Source of the DNA: Closterium sp. Naga37s-1
Lineage: Eukaryota; Streptophyta; Zygnematophyceae; Desmidiales; Closteriaceae
Assembly: GCA_947471745.1 (NCBI GenBank)
Contig: CANJKZ010000010.1
Span: 5,389,001-5,453,000 of the forward strand
Reading direction: 5' to 3'
Length of the DNA: 64,000 nt
Part shown: one piece after another, positions 25,622 through 38,102 of the stretch
Layout: each line of letters starts with the position of its first letter
Position numbering within the stretch: position 1 is the first letter of the stretch
The notes under the pieces: model-generated
What the model saw: the letters and a program-made list of their open reading frames with translations, nothing else
Told to the model about the DNA's origin: nothing
Databases searched by the model: none
Made by a program: the position numbers and the translations under genes

Positions 25622-25750
25622 CAGTAATCGCCCCCCTGTTCCACTCAATTCCATCATCAGTAAACACCCCCCTGTTCCCCTCAATTCCATCATCAGTAAA
25701 CACCCCCCTGTTCCACTCAATCTCATCATCAGTAAACACCCCCCTGTTCT
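25622..25750. repeat. 36-bp tandem repeat (CAATTCCATCATCAGTAAAC core)
   Basis: About 3.5 units containing CCCCCTGTTCC and ATCATCAGTAAACA, inside the relic gene. Not seen elsewhere in the window. Confidence 0.85.
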
Positions 25751-26236
25751 GACACCCTATCGTTCGCCCATCATGAGAGAACGCCAGTGATTCCCCTCTT
25801 CATCTTGCCTCCCATCCCTGCTCCACCTCGCGCCCCTCTCAACCGCTTCCAACTACTTCTGCGTTCCCCTTTCTCCTGGCTGACGCCTAGTGCGCTCAAG
25901 CTCAATCCCCCTCGTTCTGTATCTCCGCCTCTTGCTTTACCCTCTCCGTCCCCACTCCCCTTCACCTTGTCATCCTGGCTTCTAGCTCACTCTCACCGCC
26001 CTAATCTAAACAACTCTGAAATTTGTGAAGGCGCATGTAGAAGTAAGCCTCTTTCGCCTTCCAATCTTCAACCCCGCCCACCAATTTCGTGTCCCTCTCT
26101 ATCTCTCATATATGCTCCCTCCCTCCCTCCTCTCCCTCCCTTACCCCTCCTCCCCTCTCCCCCCCTCTCCCTTGCACTCAACGCCCTCAATTACACTCTA
26201 TCGCTGCCAAAAATCGAAGCAGAGGAGAGCTACTAG

Positions 26237-27002
26237 TCTCTTGATGCACCTTATAACGAGTAAGAGAGCTACTAGTAGATACCAACAGCAGCCCTGCACA
26301 CATGACAGGGCTGGGCATTCCACTGCTCTCCTGCTCTGCTGCTGCTACTCCGGCTAGGATTCCTCACTACTGAACAGCTTGTGTTATGCATCCATCCATC
26401 CATCCATCTCTATTTAACTCGGAGCATGATTGGTTGAAGCCACCTCCATGAGCATTGAGCATACACACTACCTCCAGGTGAGTATTTTAAACTATAGTGC
26501 GATATTTTGTGTGCAATTCCAGCACATGCGTGTTCCATGTAGTAACCAGATTAGGCTCTCTTGTTATGAGAGCGCAACGAGGATGACACACAAAGGAGAA
26601 GAATGTACTCAATCCAATAACATAACAAACTACGGTACACAAAGAGCCATCTCGTGCACCCTACACATAGGGTACACCCACAGCTGATGCTACAAGCTTG
26701 GGCGAAGCAGCACTACACTGATGCATCAGTGCCCGTGCACCAGTGAGCGTGCTGCTGCACCCAAGCTCTGGCAATGAAACGAAACATGAAACCCCTAACG
26801 CCTCTTGTGGCAATGCTCCTGAGACCCCAGCACTAGCTGCCACCCCCTGTAGCATCCGTGTGGTGGTGAAGCCAAGCCACCTACAAATCGTATTTTTCCT
26901 TGCGGCCTCAACGCCCCATGCCCCCGCCAATTTTACCACCCATGCCTCCGCTAATTACCGCCAACCACCCCCCTCCTCCCTGTGGTGAGGGAATGTCTTG
27001 CA
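26237..27002. other. Convergent spacer before GGM copy 2
   Basis: About 770 bp. The first part matches 20356-20500. The rest (26400-26990) shows no coding signal, and several short frames do not match any neighbour. Confidence 0.45.
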
Positions 27003-28472
27003 TCAAGGAGAAAACGGCCCTGGTCCACCCATCCCGCCTCCCATGTTGCCCCCAGCTCCCCCCATCCCTCCCCCCATCCCTCCGCCCATCCCTCCGCCCA
27101 TCCCAGGTCCACCCTGGCCGGGTGCTGCCTGCGACCCTGGAGCAAACCACCCTGACCCGCCCATGCCTCCGCCGCCCATTCCTCCGCCGCCCATGCCTCC
27201 GCCGCCCATTCCGCCGCCTCCCATTCCGCCACCACCCATTCCGCCGCCACCCATGCCGCCGCCGCCCATGTTTCCCCCAGGACCCATGGCTGCTTGTGAT
27301 CCGGGAGCAGACGACCCAGGTCCGCCCATGCCGCCGCCCATTCCGCCGCCGCCCATTCCGCCGCCACCCATTCCGCCACCGCCCATTCCGCCGCCGCCCA
27401 TTCCGCCGCCGCCCATTCCGCCGCCGCCCATTCCGCCGCCGCCCATTCCGCCGCCGCCCATTCCGCCGCCGCCCATTCCGCCGCCACCCATTCCGCCACC
27501 GCCCATTCCGCCGCCGCCGCCTCCGCCCATGCCACCGCCACCCATGCTGCCGCCGCCCATTCCGCCGCCAATCATTCCTCCGCCGCTCATTCCGCCGCCA
27601 CCCATGTCGCCTCCGCCCATTCCGCCGCCACCCATTCCGCCGCCGCCCATTCCGCCGCCACCCATGTTTCCCCCAGGACCCATGGCTGATTGCGAACCTG
27701 GAGCAGAGGAACCAGGTCCGCCCGTGCCCCCTCCCATTCCGCCACCGCCCATTCCGCCGCCGCCCATTCCGCCGCCGCCCATTCCGCCGCCGCCCATTCC
27801 GCCGCCACCCATGCCTCCGCCGCCCATTCCGCCGCCACCCATCCCGCCGCCCCCCATTCCGCCGCCACCAATGCCGCCGCCGCCCATTCCACCGCCGCCC
27901 ATTCCGCCGCCGCCCATTCCGCCGCCGCCCATTCCGCCGCCACCCATTCCGCCGCCGCCCATTCCGCCGCCACCAGTGCCGCCGCCGCCCATTCCACCGC
28001 CGCCCATTCCGCCGCCGCCCATTCCGCCGCCGCCCATTCCGCCTCCGCCCATTCCACCGCCAACCATTCCACCGGCACCCATTCCACCGCCACTCATTCC
28101 GCCACCACCCATGCCGCTTCCGCCCATTCCGCCACCACCCATTCCGCCGCCACCCGTTCCGCCGCCGCCCATTCCGCCGCCGCTCATTCCGCCGCCACCC
28201 ATTCCGCCGCCACCCATTCCGCCGCCGCCCATACCGCTTCCACTGATTCCGCCGCTCTGCTGCTGCTGCTGCGGCGGCTGGCCGGTCGAGCTTCCGCCTC
28301 GCGCCCATCCGCGCATCATCCCCCGCAGCTTGTCCGCGCGGAGCCCCGCGGAGAAGCGATAGGCCAACGCCGCGTGGAGAGACGAAACAAGAACAAGCGA
28401 GAGGAGGAGAAAGGCCGTGCTCAGGTTACGGCGACGACGCTGGCTGGACAAAAATGAGACCATTCGCGTCAT
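27003..28472 (-). CDS. Secreted Gly/Met-rich protein, GGM copy 2
   Basis: Uninterrupted 489-codon frame. Signal peptide: basic SSQRRRRN, hydrophobic LSTAFLLLSLVLVSSL, cleavage likely after HAALA; then the conserved [20 protein letters not shown] module and a QPPQQQQQ linker. The body is GGGM repeats with [14 protein letters not shown] spacers at roughly regular intervals, ending GGMGGPGPFSP. No other domains. The near-equal length of the three copies (487, 489, 463) despite internal repeats suggests the frame is maintained by selection or that the duplications are recent. It is head-to-head with the E1 relic at 29822. Function unknown. Confidence 0.8.
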   Translation of the reverse strand: MTRMVSFLSSQRRRRNLSTAFLLLSLVLVSSLHAALAYRFSAGLRADKLRGMMRGWARGGSSTGQPPQQQQQSGGISGSGMGGGGMGGGGMGGGGMSGGGMGGGGTGGGGMGGGGMGGSGMGGGGMSGGGMGAGGMVGGGMGGGGMGGGGMGGGGMGGGGMGGGGTGGGGMGGGGMGGGGMGGGGMGGGGMGGGGMGGGGIGGGGMGGGGMGGGGMGGGGMGGGGMGGGGMGGGGMGGGGMGGGGMGGGTGGPGSSAPGSQSAMGPGGNMGGGGMGGGGMGGGGMGGGDMGGGGMSGGGMIGGGMGGGSMGGGGMGGGGGGGMGGGGMGGGGMGGGGMGGGGMGGGGMGGGGMGGGGMGGGGMGGGGMGGGGMGGGGMGGGMGGPGSSAPGSQAAMGPGGNMGGGGMGGGGMGGGGMGGGGMGGGGMGGGGMGGGGMGGSGWFAPGSQAAPGQGGPGMGGGMGGGMGGGMGGAGGNMGGGMGGPGPFSP

Positions 28473-29821
28473 TGTGCTGGCGTTGCGTATTGTTCAGCTG
28501 AAAATTCCACGTAAGAGTGTATTCTGGAAGTAGCAGGTTGGAATCGAAGAATCGAAAGCACCTAGAGAAGTTGGAAAGCTCGAAATCTTCACTGCAAATG
28601 TGTGTAGGAGAGTGGATGATGTGATGAGTTGCCAATATGACCCAGCCCTTTGTACTACCGTCGAACCGCGAATACTGCTGCACATGAAAATGGTTTCCCC
28701 GCGGCGCGATGACTTGAGCTGGAACCAGTGGACCAATGGCTATCCTCGAGTCAAGCGCTTGAAATTCGAGTCAACGCTTTGTGAAAAAATTGTTGACCAC
28801 TGTACATTTTGGAAACAGCCGACTTCTTCCGTTCGTCCTCCCACGAAACGAAATTTGAAGAAACTCGTATTCCTGATAACATTGGATTCGGTGTTCGCAG
28901 TTCGTGACGCAAGTCACACATTGTTTTCTATTTACTATAACGAAAGTTCTGGTTATTTGCGTGGCTTTTCCTGCACAGCCCGAACAAACTCGCACCAATC
29001 AAGCTTTCACAAGCGCGGATAGACCAGCAGGCAAGTGTAGGGGTGACTGAGAACAAGCTCGCCCACTCGCGTTCCGCGGCTCGCGCGACCAAGCTGACGT
29101 GGCAAAATGCGGAGGTCGCTCGACGGCGGCGAAGTTGGGTTTTAGAACAAGGCGAGATGTAGAACACAGAGGACTTTCGCGAGATGGATTGCATTTTAAA
29201 AGTCGCGCAGTGATTCGCTGCATATATGCGCGAATATGCGGCGCCCATGGTATACCATGCGCGGGTTCCGCCACGTTCTTGTTTCAGTGATGTATGGGGG
29301 CACGAAAGCAAGGGCAGGGGGAAGGCAAGGGGGAGTGGGGGGGAATTTTGCGGAGGATTCGACGAGAATTTGGATTTTCTTAGCATCGAAGCGCACTCCA
29401 GATATTCTTCATCGCATGGCGTGCGGCTGGTCCGCTCCCTCGATTCGACGCGCAAGCATTGCGACGCGCATGGCATGCGAAATCGGTGTTACTGAGCTCG
29501 TAGATGGTGGCAGAGGGTCAACAGCGAGACCCGAGCGGCTACGCTACACACAGCTCCGCCTCACACAGCTCCGCCACGCGCAGCTCCGCTTGGCCAGCCC
29601 TTCCCCGCCCCGCCCTGTCCTCATCACAATGCCGCATTCCGCAAGTCGCTCTCTGTCCCACTCGCCATTCTTTCGCGTCTCGTCTCGTCCGCCTCCCTGA
29701 CCAGCTCGGCCGAACCTGAGCCTTGCCAAGCTCAAAACTCCCTTCCCCACCCCCAGCCTTCCCAAGCTAGGCCGTGCCATACAGCTCGAGGCTTCGTGCT
29801 CCCTGGGTGATAATCCTTCCT
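28473..29821. promoter_or_regulatory. Divergent intergenic region, GGM copy 2 / E1 relic
   Basis: No gene supported. Contains ACCAAGCTGACGTGGCA (29088-29104), a CATCGAAGCGCA block (~29387) and CGCAGCTCCGC units (29555-29590). It is collinear with 11888-13913 and 47154-48938, so the head-to-head pair was duplicated as a unit. Confidence 0.5.
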
Positions 29822-30606
29822 TAATCTTCCCTGCTGCTGCTGAGACATCCGTCTGACAGCATCGCCATCACCCCCCAGGTATGTGGCTGATTTTCACCCC
29901 ACTCTGAAACTTGATGGCGTGACTGTTGAGGAGAGTCCTAAGGTATGGGCATGGCACTGCTGCTTGTCATATGATGGTTGTGAACCATGCTGCTGCTTAG
30001 TTCTCACGGGAAAAGCTAAGCTCACACAGCTGTTCAGCTCACATCGCTCACCGCCGTGCGCTTTCACCTGTTCTGTTTGAACATGATGGGGACATGCGGT
30101 CTTGTGGTATCGCCGCTAGGCCCCATAAGCTGCATGGTACAATAGACATGCGTTCTCACACACACTCTCACACACACGTTGTGCTTTTGTGATTCAGTGT
30201 GTAGCCTATGGCCCACAAGTTGCATCACTCACCCCACGCTGCATGCATGTCACGATACATACTCACATTCCAATACTTCATTCACCAGGCTCAACTCTCG
30301 CCAGATTTTGTTCTACTACTGAGAGTGCCATGCCTAAGACAGGTACCAGTACCTAATTTCAAGCCCACCTGTGCACAAGTGCATAAAAGGGTGCTACTGT
30401 TGACACGGAAGGAAAGTCCTAAATACGTGTACCGTATGCCAAAAGAGAGGTTCTCAAAGATGAAAGATCCAGCTTACATTCTTTTGTGGAGGGTTCTATT
30501 GGAACAGCAGTTTTCACTTCACCCTACCTATTCAGCACATCCACCTGCTCCAGTGAAAACCATGGAAAGAGCGAGAATAGTTATTGTTTCCGCCTTTGCT
30601 CTCTCC
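29822..30606 (+). pseudogene. E1 exon relic and non-coding tail
   Basis: Bases 29822-29878 keep only the 3' end of E1 (CTGCTGCTGCTGAGACATCC ... CCCCCAG then GTATGTGG); the ATG and hydrophobic segment are gone. The next ~200 bases match the first intron of the other copies (a TGTGAACCATGCTGCTGC block). From about 30070 to 30606 nothing recognisable is present. Confidence 0.55.
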
Positions 30607-33600
30607 CTACCATTCTGCTTTATCTGCAATCGCCTGTCCTTGCTTCCGCCTTTGCTCTCTCCCCGCAATATAATCCCCCTGCCATGCATCCATCTCCTTA
30701 TTCGGCATCACCATGCGTGCTCGCACTCGAGCATTGTCCCACCTCTCCCTCCCTCCACCCTTCTGCATCTCTCTTCTCATCCCCATCCTCCCCTTCCCTT
30801 CCACTACCTCATCACCAAAAACTCGAATCCCATGTCCCCCTTTCTCCTTCACCAGCTCCCGCTCCCATCTCTTGCTATTCCCACTCCAGCCTAGCCGGAG
30901 GCAGAGCGTCTTGTGGTTGACACACCTCCCAGAGGGCAAGAGCAGCTCCTCCAGTTTCACCAGGGAGGTGAGCTGTTGCAAACCATCATCCGCTACCCCA
31001 GTGCGCCTCAAATCCACCTGTTTGAGGCTCGTAATCTTCCCCACATGCGCCATCCCAGCAGACGTGACACACTCGCACCCAGCAAGATCCAAGCGCTTGA
31101 GCAAAGGGAGCCCTGTGAGGTGCACCAGGCCAGCATCGGTCACCTTGGTGTGTGCGAGAGAGAGACACTCGAGCCTGCTCACTGCCTCAACGCCCTTCAA
31201 GTGCTCGTCCGCAACGGGTGTGCCACTTAGGTGCAGCTTCTCCAGCCATGGGAGCTTGTATAGGCAGGAGATGCCCTTTGCGGTGAAACCCGAGGATCCA
31301 TCCAGGTTGAGAGCGGTCAGGTGGGTCATGGTGGATACATGTGCAAGGACGGCGCCAGAGAGGCCTGAAAGACCACCCATATCCAGCTTTGGCTTTCCTG
31401 AGGCAGACTCAAGTCTCTGGAGGGGATGGAACTGGGGGGGGGCGGAGAAGGGGGGAGGTTCAAAAGACATGATAACTGTACCACGTGCGAGGAGGAAGGG
31501 AACAAAAACAAGAAGATAACAGGAAAAACAGTAACAACAGAAGCCGTCGTATTAAGAAAAGAACGGTTCATGTGGGTTGGAACCGTTCACTCACAGCCAT
31601 ACATTTCCACCAAAAATGCCAGTCACCTGCCAGATAGCTTGACTAGCCCCATCGTGGTGTACTCCTTCCGCCGTGCCGTTCCACACGGCCTCACAGCCTT
31701 GCTTGATGAGCTGCCTTCCGCCTTCTTCCCTCACCATCGCACCAGCATCCTCACTGCCTTCCTGCAACGCTCCCACTATGTCCCTCAGTTCATTCGCCTC
31801 TTGCTTTGCAGCCTTCCTCAACTCACCCAACTGCTGCTTCACTGCTGCAAACTCCCTCTCCCTTCGCTTCAGCGCAGCTTCAAGCTTGGCGTTTCTCTCC
31901 TGAAACTTCATCCTTATCTCATCCACCTCCGCTATAATCTCTTGAGACAAATCCTGCCTCGCTGTGGCCAACTTGCCCTCACTAAACTCACTCACTTCCG
32001 CCACCTGCAACTTCACTGCTGCCAACTCCTTCTCCCTCTCCGCCACGCTTGCAGCAGTGCAGCCGTTTCTCTGCTCCACCGCACCAATGATGTTTCTCAT
32101 CTCATTCAGCTTCCGTTGAGACGCAGCCTTGTTCTCACATACCTCTCGTTTCACTGCTGCCAACTCCCCTTTCACTTCCGTCAACTCTCTCCCCTTTTGC
32201 TCCCGAACTTCACGCGTCTCCCTGTCAGCAGCTGTCTTGTAACCATGAACTCTTTCTTTTTTGAGATTCTCAAAAAACATGAACTCTTTCTTTCAGTGCA
32301 GCCAAAGCTGACTTGACAACCACCACCTCCAGTTTACAAGGAGCCATTTGCACCACCTGATCCACAGCGAGCTTGAGCGCATGCACAGCCCTGTCCCTCT
32401 CACCTACTTCCCTCTGCAATCGTTCCATGGCTGCATTGCCCTGAGCCAGTGCGTCTGTCAACTCACCCACCGCTCCTCTCCTCCCTCTCTTGCTCCAGCT
32501 CCCTTGTCAGTGCTTGCTCTTTAGATTTTATCTCCTGCACTTGCCTTCTCAGCTCACTCAGCTCAGCTTCTGTTCTCTCAAGCTTCTCACGCTGCTCCAG
32601 CTCCCTTGTCAGTGCTTGCTCTTCATCTTTCGTCTCCTGCACCTGTGTTCTCAGCTCGTTTAGCTCAGCTTGTGCTCTCTCACCTCGCTCACCCCTCTCC
32701 TCCCTCTCGTGCTCCAGCTCCCTTTTCAGTGCTTGCAGTTCATCTTGCGTCTCGCGCACTTCTCTTCTCACCCCAGCTTCTGCTCTCTCACACTCCTCCA
32801 GTTCCTTCCTTGAATCTTCCAGGTGCCACTCTAATGAGCTTATTCGCTCCTCTGCCCTCAACATAGCTGCTTTCAGCGACTCTGTTCCCGCCCTTTGCCT
32901 CAGCACTACCACCAAAGTCTCATTCATCACTGTCTTTCCAAAACTGCCAATCTCACTGCACATGACAGAGTCGCATGGCAGCATGACGAAGTATGTAGCA
33001 GCACACGAGAAGCATTCAAGAGAATAAGATGCAGAATGAAGGGATGAGTGCATAGGAGCAGCATGCACGCATCATGAACAAGAGGGGGAAAAACTATCAT
33101 GCAAGAGAAACCAAGTGGAGGGGGTTATTAATAAGCCTTGCGAAAGAACACAATGATATTGAGGCGCTTATCACAGATATGAACGTTGTATGTATGTTTC
33201 GATGAAAACAAAAGACAGAGAATGAGAGGAGAGGTGGGAGAGAGGGTAGAGTAGGGAGGTCCTCACATGGCTTTGCGAAGAAGCGGGTAGTTATCAAGTT
33301 CCTGTGGCAGGTAGGGGAGGAACCGCGTTGGAGGAAAGGGAGAGCGATGAGGAGGGAAGCAGGAGAGAGGAGGGAGAAAGGGAGGAATGATTGGTGTGAT
33401 TGGAATGGGATGGGACGAAACGACACAGGCACACAGATTGACACAGATTGGAAATCAGTCCCATAAGAGAGAACAATGGTTGACATCAGAGAATAATATG
33501 GCAGCCAATAACCAAGGAGTGGCATGATTACGACGACTGAAGGCATACCTTATCCCTCATCACTCTAGCACTTTCAAGGACATGACTCAATGCATACCGC

Positions 33601-34817
33601 CTTAGTACCACCACACCACTTGTGAGATACAACCAAGCAAGCAGACGACTCAGCGCATACCATGAAGGACGCAGCTGCTCTCTTCAGCATCGTCAGCTTA
33701 GCTCTCGCAGCCAAGCCCCGCAGGCGCAACCACTCCCACACTTGTGCTTGAGTGACATTCATCCACCAGAGGAGCACGATGAGCGGACACAGTGCTGTGT
33801 ATAGTACGTAGAGCTGGAGTCACACACATGTGCACAGAACAGGGCAGTGAGTTCCCCGGTGAGAGGAGAAAATTAAGGATGAGAACCAGAAAATTGGTGA
33901 GGGTTTGTCAGAGTGTAAGTGATGAATTGACAAGAAAGGTAACTGAAGCACGAGGGGAGACTGGACGCACTAGAGCGTGCAGGAGATAAAGTGGCAGAGC
34001 TTGAAAACGGGCAGGTTGAACTGAAGGCTCTGCACCTTCGTGGGACTGAAGGCGAACCAGACCTGTGGCATTGTGAACCCCGGCAGTGCCATTGGGCTGG
34101 AGGGAGGAAAGAAAACAAATTTCAGGGAACAGAAGGGAATACACAGAGCCACATGGTAATACAGATACACATCAAGTACAGCCAAACCTTGCCAACTAAA
34201 AGAAAAAGGTTTTTAGTTTGAGAGATGTTAATGTGACAATTCTAATGCCCCAAGGCACACCCACCTGTTCCCGAGGCTGAGCAGGGAACACGCATGGTAG
34301 GCATGATGTGAATCGCACCTATGTTGAACGCGTGGGTTGTGCGTGCTACCTCAACGAGGGTTGTCGTTGTCGGTTGGTGCACGAAAGAGCGGTTTACTTC
34401 CACGCTGGGAGGGTCTTGTGGAAGCTGCGAAAAGGCAAGGGACAGGAAAGGTGAGAGAACAAGGTGAGGGCAGAGGTTGAGATGGGTGAAACGAGCTCCA
34501 CATGGCATGGCGGCCACACCACGTCATCTCCATGTTTTGGATAGCATCACATAGCATAAAATCCAGCACTGTGAAACGTAAACCAGCTCCGCCTTGTGAT
34601 GCTCAAGCGCACACAATCCGACCAAGATTTCAGAGTAGATCCAAAACGGTCTCAATCTGACTCATACATGCTGTGTCAATTCATCGCTGGCATAGCTGGC
34701 AAGAGGGCCATTTTTCACCGGCAGCAGATGCAGCAGCCTCGAAGTTGTCATAGCAGCAAGAATCACTGCGACTAGCAGCCCTGCCACCGCCGTAGCCCCT
34801 CCAGCCATTCGAGCCAT
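30607..34817 (-). CDS. E1-E6 family protein with C-terminal LRR block, copy C (most complete)
   Basis: Minus-strand exons: E1 34817-34668 (signal anchor, AVAGLLVAVILAAMTTSRLL); E2 34424-34265 (begins LPQDPPSVEVNRSF); E3 34096-33971 (126 nt, HNATGLVRLQ); E4 33813-33661 (LYVLYTALCPLIVLLWWMNV membrane segment); E5 33301-33267 (35 nt, ELDNYPLLRKA); E6 from 32955 (NETLVVVLRQRAGTESLKAA, then coiled coil); coiled coil to 31627; LRR exon from 31431. E3 and E5 match the plus-strand copy in length exactly. The LRR part has six or more repeats of the Cys-containing type (LTALNLDGSSGFTAKGI, LKRLDLAGCECVTSAGM). Problems: E2/E3 phases disagree, a frameshift is needed near 32465, and a 34-bp palindromic insertion at 32244-32293 shifts the frame. 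The true C-terminus after ~30900 is uncertain. Function unknown; a membrane coiled-coil LRR protein, perhaps receptor-like, is inferred. Confidence 0.6.
32244..32293. repeat. Palindrome flanked by 16-bp direct duplication, inside coding sequence
   Basis: CATGAACTCTTTCTTT occurs at 32244-32259 and 32278-32293. Overlapping and between them are 9-bp arms TTTTTTGAG / CTCAAAAAA around ATT (32257-32277). The net insertion is 34 bp, which shifts the coiled-coil frame of copy C; without it the reading would run from ALAALKERVH into GYKTAADRE. Confidence 0.85.
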
Positions 34818-36602
34818 GGCGACGAGCTGGGAGAAACCAGGAGAAAGTACCCGCCGAGCCGAGCAGCACCACGCTTGGAGCGGTTGCGGATGCGGATGAG
34901 AGACTTAAGGAAAACGAGGAAGTGCTGGTAATGAAAGACGAGATGGACGACTAGAGAGATTATTAACCCATCGGGCGAACTGTTAATCCATCGAGCGAAC
35001 ACGAGGAGGTGGTATTTCGTAAGCTCGAATGACAATGGAGAGAGAGAGTCGGGATCGATGAGCTCGAAGAGGCGTGGACGAGACGCGGAAAGACGAGGGA
35101 CGATGTGCGAGCGCTCGACATGACTACATAGAGAATGGACCGTCATGTGACCCTGATGTTAAGGCATGCAGGGAAGGCAGGTACGCCAGCCATCAGGAGA
35201 GGAAGCAACGGCAGGCATGCAATCGACAGTGCGACAACGAGCAGACCCGATCCGAGTAGCCCGCCGAGCATTTCAACATGCTGTCATGCGTGGCCCGTGT
35301 GCTTGCTGCCGTGACAGTCATGCCTCAAAATGATGACGTCATTCGACATCATGCATGGACGTGGCAGGAGTGATGGCTAGATCAAGATAACGTCACTCCC
35401 GAGTCGCAGCGAGCAGCTCATGAGCACCATCGTCTCATGCGAGGGTGTGGTGGACAGAAACCGTAGGATGTGAAAATCATCCTCATCTTCATTCGTCGAT
35501 GGACTTTGCCCAGGACTACGGACTCTCGACGTCGGTCCCTCAATCGACGACCGGCTTGCGAGACTGCCCCTTCGCCAGCTGAGGCCCGTCGCGACTCTCG
35601 TCGTGCGAACCCACTTCGTCAACCCAACATCCGCCCACGCCATTCCCACTCTTATCGGCGGCATGAGGCCCTAACTGCTCGCGAAGAAACACATATGCTA
35701 AACTAATCTGTCCGCAGAAGCTCAACAGCTGGGAAGGAATCCAATGTACTGTGTGGGATGAGCCTAAACAGTCGTCAGGGGTGTCCGACACATTGCACAC
35801 GTCGCATGGATCGTGACCCGTCGCATTTCACTAAGCAAAAGCAACACGTGAACAAGGCGTGGGAGATGGCTAGAACGCGTTTCCCGTACGTATTCTTCAG
35901 TTCGGTATGAAGTGGTCCGAACTGAACCAAGCCTCCAGACAAAAATGGCATCTTTTAAACTCGGATCCTCGTTATTGGATAAACGAGACCTGGTACAGTA
36001 ACCCCGCATGAAAGGCAACGGGCGCTGGACGCTACTAGGGCAGGCGTAGTCCTGAAACAAGGCGACAACACCGCCGCATGCCGTGTTTATCGCGCGAGCA
36101 CGCCGGGGGGACAGCCTTAGGGAATTTCGATTCTCTCTCGTGGCATCGAAGCGCAATTCAGCCCATCCACCCTTGCATGGCGTGCTGCTGGTTCGCTCCT
36201 CGCCGAGACTCGCAAACGTTGCGAATCGCATTGCATGCAAGCGTGCTACTGAGCTCGGGGATGACGGGACCCGAGCTCCCCCATGCGCAGCTCCGCCATG
36301 CGCAGCTCCGCCATGCGCAGCTCCGTCATGCGCAGCTCCGCCATGCGCAGCTCCGCCATGCGCAGCTCCGCAGATCCGCCACGCGCAGCTCCGCCCTACC
36401 GAGCTCCTCCATCACGCCGAGGCGAGCCAAGCCCAACCACCCGACTGCCCTGAACACTCTCCAGCCTCCCAGCCTTTCACCTTGTGGGTTGCTCCAGCAC
36501 CCACCGCCTCGTTCTCCTCCCCTCTTGCCACCTTCTCCCCCTCTAAGCTCCGTTCTCGCGTTTTAAAAATCCTTTCGGATTCTTCCTAGCTGATCGCGCG
36601 GT
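34818..36602. promoter_or_regulatory. Divergent intergenic region between copies C and D
   Basis: About 1.8 kb between two divergent E1 exons. It holds a TGATGACGTCAT palindrome (~35327-35338, CRE/bZIP-like), a CATCGAAGCGCA block (~36144) and six to seven CGCCATGCGCAGCTC units (36290-36372). Open frames at 35377-35664 (-) and 35764-36240 (-) have no recognisable domains and are not called. Confidence 0.45.
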
Positions 36603-38058
36603 ATGCCTGGAGTGCTTCGAGTGGCTGTGGCGGGGGCAGGCCTGCTAATCGCAGCGATTCTTGCAGCTGTGACTGTATCGAGGCTGCTGCCGCTGACACA
36701 TGCTCCGCCTGACAGCAACGGCATCACCCGCCAGGTATGTGACTGATTTCACCCCCACTACAGTAGTTTTTGAGGCGATTTTTGCAGCGCATTAACATTG
36801 ATTCCAACTTACACCAGGACTAAAGCGAGTCAGTTGTTTCTTTCAATTTCCCTGCGATATAGAGAATCATGAGGCAGTGAGGCAGGCAGAGTGGAGATTA
36901 TAGGATGGCTGTGAGCTATGCTATTACTCACGGCCAAGCTCAGCTCACATCAACCATCAACCATCACCTGTTCTGACACCTCTCTCTCTTCTCTCGTCCG
37001 TTCTAACACCTTTCTTCTCACCTCTGCTGCTCTCCGTGTTGCCATTTGCAGCTTCCACGTGTCATTAGCGGCCTCTCAGTAAACAGCTCTTTCGAGCATC
37101 AACTGCAAGCGAACCAGTCTTTGGTGCATCAACCTCTAACTGCCCCTGTGGTGCGCACACACGAGCACACGAGCACATGAATTTGGTACACGAGCACAGA
37201 AGCTAAGCTCCCATGCAGGCCTGCATCGTTAAACAGAATCCATAAGTAAGAGGTGCTTGCAACCTCAGTTTAGTGTGTTGATGTGTGGGTGTGTGGGTGC
37301 GTCAGATGTGTGGATGCGTGGGTGTGTGGGTGTGTGCGTGCGTCGGTGTTTGGTTGTCTCGGTGTGTATGTGCAAGTGAGTCTCCATGCGACTCTGTGTT
37401 TATCCCAATGGGGAACATTAACCATGTCGGTGTATCGGTGTATCTATGTGTGTCCATGCCACGGTGCTTATCCCCCTGGATTCATATTCAATCCCTCTTG
37501 TTTTGTTCCTCCCCCCAGCCCAACGCCACAGCCACGTGTCACAATGCCACAGGTCTGGTTGCTCTTCAGGTGGAGGAAAGCGCAGACTCTTCGGTTCAAC
37601 CTGTCTCCTTACACGCTTTGGCACTACACCTCCTCCTAACCCTGGTGCGTGCACCCTCACTCATGACACGCGAGCGTGACACTCACTCATGCATGGACCG
37701 GGAGTGGAAGTCTGCTTGTGGCATGACCCCTGCCATCCGCCATTTTATTTACTCTGGCACACTTTACCTGCGTTTTGTTTTGCTCCAGCGTTTTCTCATG
37801 CTCAAACTGATTCTGCCCTGCGGTCCCTCCAACCATGAGTGACAGCGATCCGTTTCTTGGCATCCAACTGTTTCTTCAGCCCGTTCTGCTCCCCTGCTTG
37901 TGCTCTCTACTTCCAACATGCGTGATTCAAGTAATGCTGTACTGTGTGCTGTTGGTGTGTGTGTGTGTGTGTGTGTGTGCGTGCGTGCGTGGTTGTGTGG
38001 GTGTGTGCGTGTGCATGTGGTTGTGTGTGCGTGCGTGTGCATATTCGTGCGTGCTGTG

Positions 38059-38102
<44 letters not shown>

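Larger units (their letters stand above)
24860..26236 (+). pseudogene. E1-type gene relic, E1 tandemly duplicated and stop-containing
   Basis: The ATG at 24860 is followed at the third codon by TGA. The E1 hydrophobic region and its donor (CTGGCAG-GTATATG) are then repeated about 127 bp downstream (second donor CTGGCAG-GTACGTG near 25105). The distal part resembles 17930-20356 but lacks the large minisatellites: GATGAGGAGATGAG at ~25405, and the terminal segment ending 26236 (LALNALNYTLSLPKIEAEES, stop). The AG before that terminal segment is lost. A shorter, nonfunctional counterpart of 13914-20355. Confidence 0.5.

Noticed and set aside
35377..36240. Minus frames at 35377-35664 and 35764-36240
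   Set aside because: No domain, no paralogue and no supporting splice sites; they lie in a divergent promoter region.
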